From: Hyphomicrobiales bacterium
GTDB lineage: Bacteria; Pseudomonadota; Alphaproteobacteria; Rhizobiales; JAJFHC01
Direction of reading: 5' to 3'
Assembly (NCBI GenBank): GCA_021775835.1
Contig: JAJFHC010000102.1
Location: forward strand, 1-23,895
Length of the DNA: 23,895 nucleotides
Shown: positions 22,313-23,895 of the stretch, in pieces
Layout: each line of letters starts with the position of its first letter
Numbering within the stretch: the first letter of the stretch is position 1
Program-made: the position numbers and the translations under genes
Notes under the pieces: generated by a model
What the model was told of the DNA's origin: nothing
Seen by the model: only the letters and a program-made list of their open reading frames with translations
The model's database searches: none

Positions 22313-23842
22313 GTGACCACACCTCAACTCGAGTTGAAGGGTATCTCGAAGCAATACCCGGGAACCCTGGCCAACGACAATGTCGACCTGGTCGTCTTGC
22401 CGGGCGAAGTGCATGCGCTGCTCGGCGAAAACGGGGCGGGCAAGAGCACGCTGGTGAAAATCATATACGGCGTTGTCAAAGCCAGTGCCGGCGACATGTT
22501 CTGGGAAGGCAACAAGGTTTCGGTCGGCAATCCCGGTGAAGCCCGGACGCTGGGCGTCGGCATGGTTTTTCAGCACTTCAATCTGTTCGAAACGCTGACT
22601 GTTGCAGAGAACATTTCTCTGGGACTCGACGAGAACCATGACCTCAACACATTGTCGGGCGAAATTGCCGAGATATCTGAACGCTATGGTCTCCCCATAA
22701 ATCCGCACCAACACATTCACGCACTCTCGGTGGGTGAGCGCCAGCGGGTCGAGATCATCCGCTGCCTGGTACAGAACCCGAAAGTTCTGATCATGGACGA
22801 ACCGACGTCCGTGCTGACGCCTCAGGAAGTGGCGCGCCTGTTCGTGACACTCAAGCGCTTGGCGTCGGAAGGCGTCAGCATTCTCTACATCAGCCACAAA
22901 CTCGATGAGATCATGGAGCTGTGCGATGCCGCAACCGTTCTGCGCATGGGCAAGGTGACAGCGCATTGCAAGCCGCGCGATGAAACGCCCAAGAGCCTGG
23001 CTGAAATGATGATCGGCAGCGAGTTGCCGGTCTGCAAAAGAGACGGCGAGGCCAATCTCGGTGACAACCGTCTCGTGGTCAACAAGCTCTCGACCGTATC
23101 TCCCGACCCCCATGGCACCAACCTGAACGAGTTGAGTTTTTCGGTGCGCCGGGGTGAGATCTTCGGGATTGCAGGGGTGGCCGGAAACGGCCAGAAGGAA
23201 TTGCTCGCGTCCCTGAATGGAGAACTCATATCGTCCAGTGCGAACATGATTTCTCTCAATGGTGAAGAAATGGGCGACAAGGGACCGACACACCGCAGGG
23301 AACGTGGACTTGCCTTTGTGCCCGAGGAACGCCTCGGCCGCGGCACCGTGCCGGAAATGTCCCTGACCATGAATACGCTCCTGACGGCCTATCAGCGAAA
23401 CATGCTCAGCAATGGCGTTTTCATACGCTACGATGAAATGGAGAAATACGCGCAGGATATCTCCAAACGGTTCGACGTACGCTCGGCCGGGACGCACGCC
23501 GAAGCCCGAAGTCTTTCGGGCGGCAACCTTCAGAAATTCATCATCGGCCGGGAAGTCATGCAGACGCCTGATCTGCTGGTGCTGGGACATCCCACATGGG
23601 GCGTCGATGTTGGTGCTGCGACCACTATCCATCAGGCCCTGATCGATCTGGCGACCGCCGGATCATCGATCGTGGTTGTCTCAGAAGACCTCGATGAGCT
23701 TTTCGAGATCTGCGACACCATCGCCGTGATTGCGGAAGGCCGCTTGTCGCCGGCAAGGCCAGTGGCGGAAACCAATGTGGAAGAAGTCGGTCTGTGGATG
23801 AGCGGACAGTTCGGCGAACAGGAGACGTCAGATGCAGCTTAG
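22313..23842 (+). CDS. ABC transporter ATP-binding protein, nucleoside/BmpA-type (two fused ATPase domains)
   Basis: 509 residues from GTG 22313, chosen because GGGAGGGAG ends five bases upstream; longer frames lack similarity. Two ATPase domains are fused, as in RbsA, NupO and YufO. The first is canonical: Walker A GENGAGKST (38-46), Q-loop VFQHFN, signature LSVGERQRVE (138-147), Walker B VLIMDEP, and the ISHKLDEI switch. The second has a degenerate Walker A (GVAGNGQKE, 288-296), the signature LSGGNLQK (401-408) and a Walker B lacking the catalytic Glu (LLVLGHPTWGVDVGA), which is typical of this family. Context next to guaD and xdh points to purine or nucleoside import. The stop overlaps the next gene's start by 11 bp. 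Confidence 0.93.
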   Translation: MTTPQLELKGISKQYPGTLANDNVDLVVLPGEVHALLGENGAGKSTLVKIIYGVVKASAGDMFWEGNKVSVGNPGEARTLGVGMVFQHFNLFETLTVAENISLGLDENHDLNTLSGEIAEISERYGLPINPHQHIHALSVGERQRVEIIRCLVQNPKVLIMDEPTSVLTPQEVARLFVTLKRLASEGVSILYISHKLDEIMELCDAATVLRMGKVTAHCKPRDETPKSLAEMMIGSELPVCKRDGEANLGDNRLVVNKLSTVSPDPHGTNLNELSFSVRRGEIFGIAGVAGNGQKELLASLNGELISSSANMISLNGEEMGDKGPTHRRERGLAFVPEERLGRGTVPEMSLTMNTLLTAYQRNMLSNGVFIRYDEMEKYAQDISKRFDVRSAGTHAEARSLSGGNLQKFIIGREVMQTPDLLVLGHPTWGVDVGAATTIHQALIDLATAGSSIVVVSEDLDELFEICDTIAVIAEGRLSPARPVAETNVEEVGLWMSGQFGEQETSDAA

Positions 23843-23895
23843 ACTGGAAGCGCGGCCCACGACGTCGCGCACGATGCAGTACATGTCTCCGTTCA
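23832..23895 (+). CDS. ABC transporter permease, N-terminus only (3' truncated by window)
   Basis: Only 21 codons are in the window, starting at ATG 23832 with an AGGAG site (in the end of the ATPase gene) a few bases upstream. MQLRLEARPTTSRTMQYMSP resembles the N-terminus of BmpA-type nucleoside permeases, which start with a short charged segment then YxSP before the first membrane helix. The 11-bp overlap with the ATPase gene supports a transport operon continuing beyond the window. Confidence 0.75.
   Translation, partial: MQLRLEARPTTSRTMQYMSPF

Noticed and set aside
22292..23632. A 446-codon frame opposite the ABC ATPase
   Set aside because: No known domain; the plus-strand frame has all ABC motifs.

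Overview
The window is GC-rich, tightly packed bacterial DNA and most resembles an alphaproteobacterium, probably Rhodospirillales-like or a relative. This rests on overall gene content (GlxA-type regulators, AbrB-family permease, XdhABC with a split large subunit, exported caspase-Sel1 protein, small GIY-YIG protein set among palindromic repeats) and on codon and GC style. No rRNA, tRNA, CRISPR array or intact IS element was seen. Coordinates run 1-23895.

Left part (1-8396). The window opens inside a large RTX calcium-binding protein built of 336-bp (112-aa) tandem units. Next is a minus-strand set: AbrB-family permease, VOC/glyoxalase protein and DUF1801 protein. Divergent from it lies an FAD amine/amino-acid oxidase. 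A minus-strand pair follows, a gamma-butyrobetaine/trimethyllysine-hydroxylase-like 2-oxoglutarate oxygenase and a class II aldolase, divergent from a GlxA/CdhR-type AraC regulator. This looks like a quaternary-amine or amino-acid catabolic island.

Middle part (8393-15589). A minus-strand pair encodes a second 2OG-Fe(II) oxygenase and a DinB-fold protein. A NIPSNAP gene is divergent from an ArsR-type repressor, with a perfect palindrome over the repressor's -10/start region. Then come a PPP-type phosphatase, a GIY-YIG protein bracketed by two copies of a palindromic repeat, an MscS-type channel and, divergent from it, an exported caspase-like protein with Sel1 repeats. A CRP-like site lies between the last two.

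Right part (15622-23895). This is a purine-degradation locus. uraD (OHCU decarboxylase) is divergent from hiuH-xdhA-xdhB-xdhC-guaD, whose genes overlap by 1, 17, 1 and 1 nt. After a possible weak terminator comes a BmpA/nucleoside-type ABC transporter ATPase, overlapping the start of its permease, which runs off the window. Guanine deaminase makes xanthine, XdhABC makes urate, and HiuH and UraD process the products of urate oxidation. Urate oxidase and allantoinase are not in this window. The transporter presumably imports purines or nucleosides.
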